Shown here: in pieces, positions 61,820 to 64,000 of the stretch
Numbering within the stretch: position 1 is the stretch's first letter
How the letters are laid out: every line of letters starts with the position of its first letter
Source: a gamma proteobacterium HdN1
Lineage (GTDB): Bacteria; Pseudomonadota; Gammaproteobacteria; Pseudomonadales; Ketobacteraceae
NCBI GenBank assembly: GCA_000198515.1
Contig: FP929140.1
Span: forward strand, 966,527 to 1,030,526
Direction: 5' to 3'
Length of the DNA: 64,000 nucleotides
Notes under the pieces: model-generated
What the model was told of the DNA's origin: nothing
The model's input: only the letters and a program-made list of their open reading frames with translations
The model's database searches: none
Position numbers and translations under genes: made by a program

Positions 61820-62870
61820 GCAACCCTCTGTGACGCAAACCGATGCACTGGAAACGCTGGCCGGGCAGATCGCCAGCGTCATCCAGCAGGCCCGCAGCCA
61901 TGTGCGTCAGAGTGTCAATAGCGCGATGGTCGCCAGCTATTGGGAAATTGGCCGTTTAATTGTTGAGCATGAGCAACAAGGCAGCGCCCGCGCCGCCTAC
62001 GGCCAGCAGCAACTCGCTGTGCTGTCCGCACGGCTCACCACCCTGTTGGGCAAAGGCTTTGATGTCACCAACCTGCGCAACATGCGCCGTTTCCACTTGG
62101 CCTTTCCAATTCGAGACGCAGTGCGTCTCGAATTGGGCTGGACGCACTACCGCACCCTGCTGCGCGTTGAAAACCCCACCGCTCGCGATTGGTATATGCA
62201 AGAAGCCATTAGCCAGAACTGGAGCAGTCGCGCGCTGGATCGCCAAATCGGCGTGCTGTACTACGAGCGCTTGTTGAGCAGTAAGGAAAAGGCCGTCGTT
62301 GAAGCCGAAGCCCGCGAAAAAACCACAACATTAGCCGAAACCGCCAAGGACTTCCTGCGCGACCCTTACATCTTGGATTTCCTCAACCTGCAAGACAAAA
62401 CCTACCGAGAAAGCACGCTGGAGCAGAGCATTATCGACAATCTGCAACAGTTCCTGCTGGAACTGGGCAAGGGTTTCGCCTTCGTCGAACGCCAACAGCG
62501 CATCCGCTTCGACGATGAGGATTTCTACATCGACCTCGTGTTCTACAACTTCAAGCTCAAATGCTTTCTGCTGGTGGATTTGAAGTTGGGCAAACTCAAG
62601 CATCAGGATGTTGGCCAGATGGACACCTATGTGCGTCTGTATGATGAGCGCATTAAAAGCGCAGACGATAATCCCACCATTGGCCTGCTACTGTGCAGCG
62701 AAAAGAGTGAAGCCGTGGTGAAGTACTCTGTGCTGGCCGACCAACAACAATTATTCGCCGCCAAATACATGCCCTATCTGCCCAGTGAAGCAGAGCTTAA
62801 ACGCGAACTGGAGCGCGAGCGAGAACGCATAATGCAGCAACTGGCGCAGCAACAGGAATTGAAGGAATGA
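61815..62870 (+). CDS. DUF1016 family PD-(D/E)XK nuclease-domain protein (YhcG-like)
   Basis: The 351-residue protein has the DUF1016 N-terminal helical domain (SVNSAMVASYWEIGRLIVEHEQ, LTTLLGKGFDVTNLRNMRRFHLAFP, WTHYRTLLRVENPTARDWYM). A C-terminal PD-(D/E)XK nuclease core follows: FDDEDFYIDLVFYNFKLKCFLLVDLKLGKLKHQDVGQMD, with Asp at about residue 239 and the D-L-K at about 257. The tail is a Glu/Arg/Gln coiled coil. The start ATG is inside the right direct repeat and the stop overlaps the methylase start (ATGA). Such proteins are common in restriction and phage-defence loci and may be the nuclease partner of this methylase. Confidence 0.9.
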   Translation: MKQPSVTQTDALETLAGQIASVIQQARSHVRQSVNSAMVASYWEIGRLIVEHEQQGSARAAYGQQQLAVLSARLTTLLGKGFDVTNLRNMRRFHLAFPIRDAVRLELGWTHYRTLLRVENPTARDWYMQEAISQNWSSRALDRQIGVLYYERLLSSKEKAVVEAEAREKTTTLAETAKDFLRDPYILDFLNLQDKTYRESTLEQSIIDNLQQFLLELGKGFAFVERQQRIRFDDEDFYIDLVFYNFKLKCFLLVDLKLGKLKHQDVGQMDTYVRLYDERIKSADDNPTIGLLLCSEKSEAVVKYSVLADQQQLFAAKYMPYLPSEAELKRELERERERIMQQLAQQQELKE

Positions 62871-64000
62871 CCAAAAAACAAAAACTAGAACTCACCTGGA
62901 TCGGCAAGGAGAAGCGCCCCAAGCTGGAGCCGCGCATCCTGCTGGAAGATGCGGAGAAGTCCTATCACGCCAAACAGCGGGTGACGGACAACGATATCTT
63001 CGATAACCGGCTGATCTTTGGCGATAACTTGCTGGCGCTGAAAGCGCTGGAGCAGGAATTCACCGGCAAGGTGAAGTGTGTGTTTATCGATCCGCCCTAT
63101 AACACCGGCAGTGCCTTTACCCATTACGACGATGGCTTGGAGCATTCGATCTGGCTGGGGCTGATGCGGGATCGGCTGGAGATTATTCGGCGTTTGTTGT
63201 CGGATGATGGTTCGCTGTGGATCACGATTGATGACAATGAAGCGCATTATTTGAAGGTGTTGTGTGATGAGATTTTTGGGCGGGCGAACTTCCTGACCAA
63301 TTTTGTTTGGCAAAAAAGTTATGGTGGCGGTTCAAAAGCACGTTGGTTTGTTGGCTTTCACGAACATATGCTCTGTTATGCAAAGGATATCTCACGACTG
63401 CCTGATATGTGGTTGCCGCCTGACCCCGAGGCAGCCAAGAAATACTACAAATTCACTGATGAAAAATTCGCGGAACGTGGGCCGTATCGCTTGCAGCCCT
63501 TAGCTACCACTAGCATGGATGAGCGCCCAAACCTTAGATACCCCATATGTTTCAGTGATGGGCGTGAAATTTGGCCAGAGAAACAGTGGCAATGGTCGCA
63601 AGAACGAGTCAAGCGCGCTTTAGAGAATAACGAACTCGTATTCACGACGAAGGGTGATAAGACGTCTGTGTCCTACAAGCAATATTTGCGCGACACATCC
63701 GGTGAAGAACGAGGCAGAAAACCTACTAGCATCATCAGCGGGCATTACACACAGCACGGAACGAACGAGAGCGTTGCGCTGTTCGGTCAAGAGAATAAAT
63801 TTGCTTTCCCAAAGCCTGAAGGATTAATTCAGACGGTACTCGAATCTTGCACCAACCCCAACGACCTCGTCCTCGACTCCTTCGCCGGTTCCGGCACCAC
63901 CGGCGCCGTCGCCCACAAGATGGGTCGCCGCTGGATCATGGTCGAACTGGGCGAGCACTGCCACACCCACATCATCCCGCGCCTGCAAAAAGTCATCGAC
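62867..64000 (+). CDS. Site-specific DNA methyltransferase, beta class (type III Mod-like), 3' end outside window
   Basis: The frame is open from ATG 62867 to the last base, 378 codons. Motif IV is DPPYNTG at residues 75-81 and the SAM motif I is DSFAGSGTTGAVAHKMGRR at about residues 337-355. This order (IV before I) is the beta class, typical of N6-adenine or N4-cytosine methylases of type III Mod style. The region between contains a variable target-recognition part. The start overlaps the DUF1016 stop. A Res-type helicase or other partner may follow beyond the window; the recognition sequence cannot be read. Confidence 0.92.
   Translation, partial: MTKKQKLELTWIGKEKRPKLEPRILLEDAEKSYHAKQRVTDNDIFDNRLIFGDNLLALKALEQEFTGKVKCVFIDPPYNTGSAFTHYDDGLEHSIWLGLMRDRLEIIRRLLSDDGSLWITIDDNEAHYLKVLCDEIFGRANFLTNFVWQKSYGGGSKARWFVGFHEHMLCYAKDISRLPDMWLPPDPEAAKKYYKFTDEKFAERGPYRLQPLATTSMDERPNLRYPICFSDGREIWPEKQWQWSQERVKRALENNELVFTTKGDKTSVSYKQYLRDTSGEERGRKPTSIISGHYTQHGTNESVALFGQENKFAFPKPEGLIQTVLESCTNPNDLVLDSFAGSGTTGAVAHKMGRRWIMVELGEHCHTHIIPRLQKVID

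Overview
The window looks like chromosomal DNA of a gammaproteobacterium with about 50-55% GC by eye. The supporting genes are an EpmC-type EF-P hydroxylase, MsrPQ, a lipase with its Lif foldase, a TorF-type porin, split NrdJa/NrdJb, and the birA-coaX pair. A Pseudomonadales/Cellvibrionales-like marine or soil bacterium would fit, but no rRNA or other decisive marker is present, so the placement is an inference.

Layout. (1) 1-2238: end of a TPM-type membrane protein, a LemA protein, a small coiled-coil membrane protein and a HAD phosphatase fragment without its first catalytic motif. (2) 2398-7870: an M50 site-2 protease fused to TPR repeats, a small methyltransferase and a SulP anion transporter. 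(3) 8218-9832: a chemotaxis receptor broken by one frameshift. (4) 9875-13654: a periplasmic redox operon (di-haem peroxidase, cupredoxin, di-haem cytochrome c, MsrP, MsrQ). (5) 13683-14636: a decayed PspA/IM30-like gene and a DUF924 gene. (6) 14956-21842: a lipoprotein with five Cys-rich repeats, an ovothiol pathway (OvoA plus a probable OvoB lyase) and EpmC. (7) 21860-28722, minus strand: dapF, nadE, a PepSY-flavodoxin reductase with a DUF2271 lipoprotein, coaX and birA.

(8) 29046-32938: a cobalamin riboswitch, a BtuB-like TonB receptor and a surface-type lipoprotein. (9) 33015-37559: an AraC regulator divergent from a fused double acyl-CoA dehydrogenase (frameshifted in a C run) and an acetoacetate decarboxylase family protein. 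(10) 37657-44337, minus strand: a nearly complete cobamide salvage and nucleotide-loop operon including CbiZ, followed upstream by panE and a REC-GGDEF protein. (11) 46650-49592: the B12-dependent ribonucleotide reductase NrdJab, with DnaA and NrdR-like boxes far upstream. B12 import, corrinoid remodelling and a B12-requiring enzyme therefore lie within 21 kb. (12) 50152-56513: TorF porin, methyltransferase, 2OG oxygenase, enoyl-CoA hydratase, AraC regulator, lipase chaperone and lipase.

(13) 56878-64000: a defence island with a SNF2 helicase, an AAA ATPase plus DUF4276 (TOPRIM-like) pair, a DUF1016 PD-(D/E)XK nuclease and a beta-class DNA methyltransferase that runs off the window. The ATPase-DUF4276 pair sits between two copies of a 15-bp direct repeat. 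That repeat is the stop/start junction that would otherwise join the helicase directly to the nuclease gene, so the pair looks like a clean insertion of a two-gene anti-phage-type module. This is the best candidate for an undescribed system here.

A genome-level habit is also visible: short tandem duplications of 14-18 bp recur in gene ends, gene starts and spacers, twice across a stop codon.
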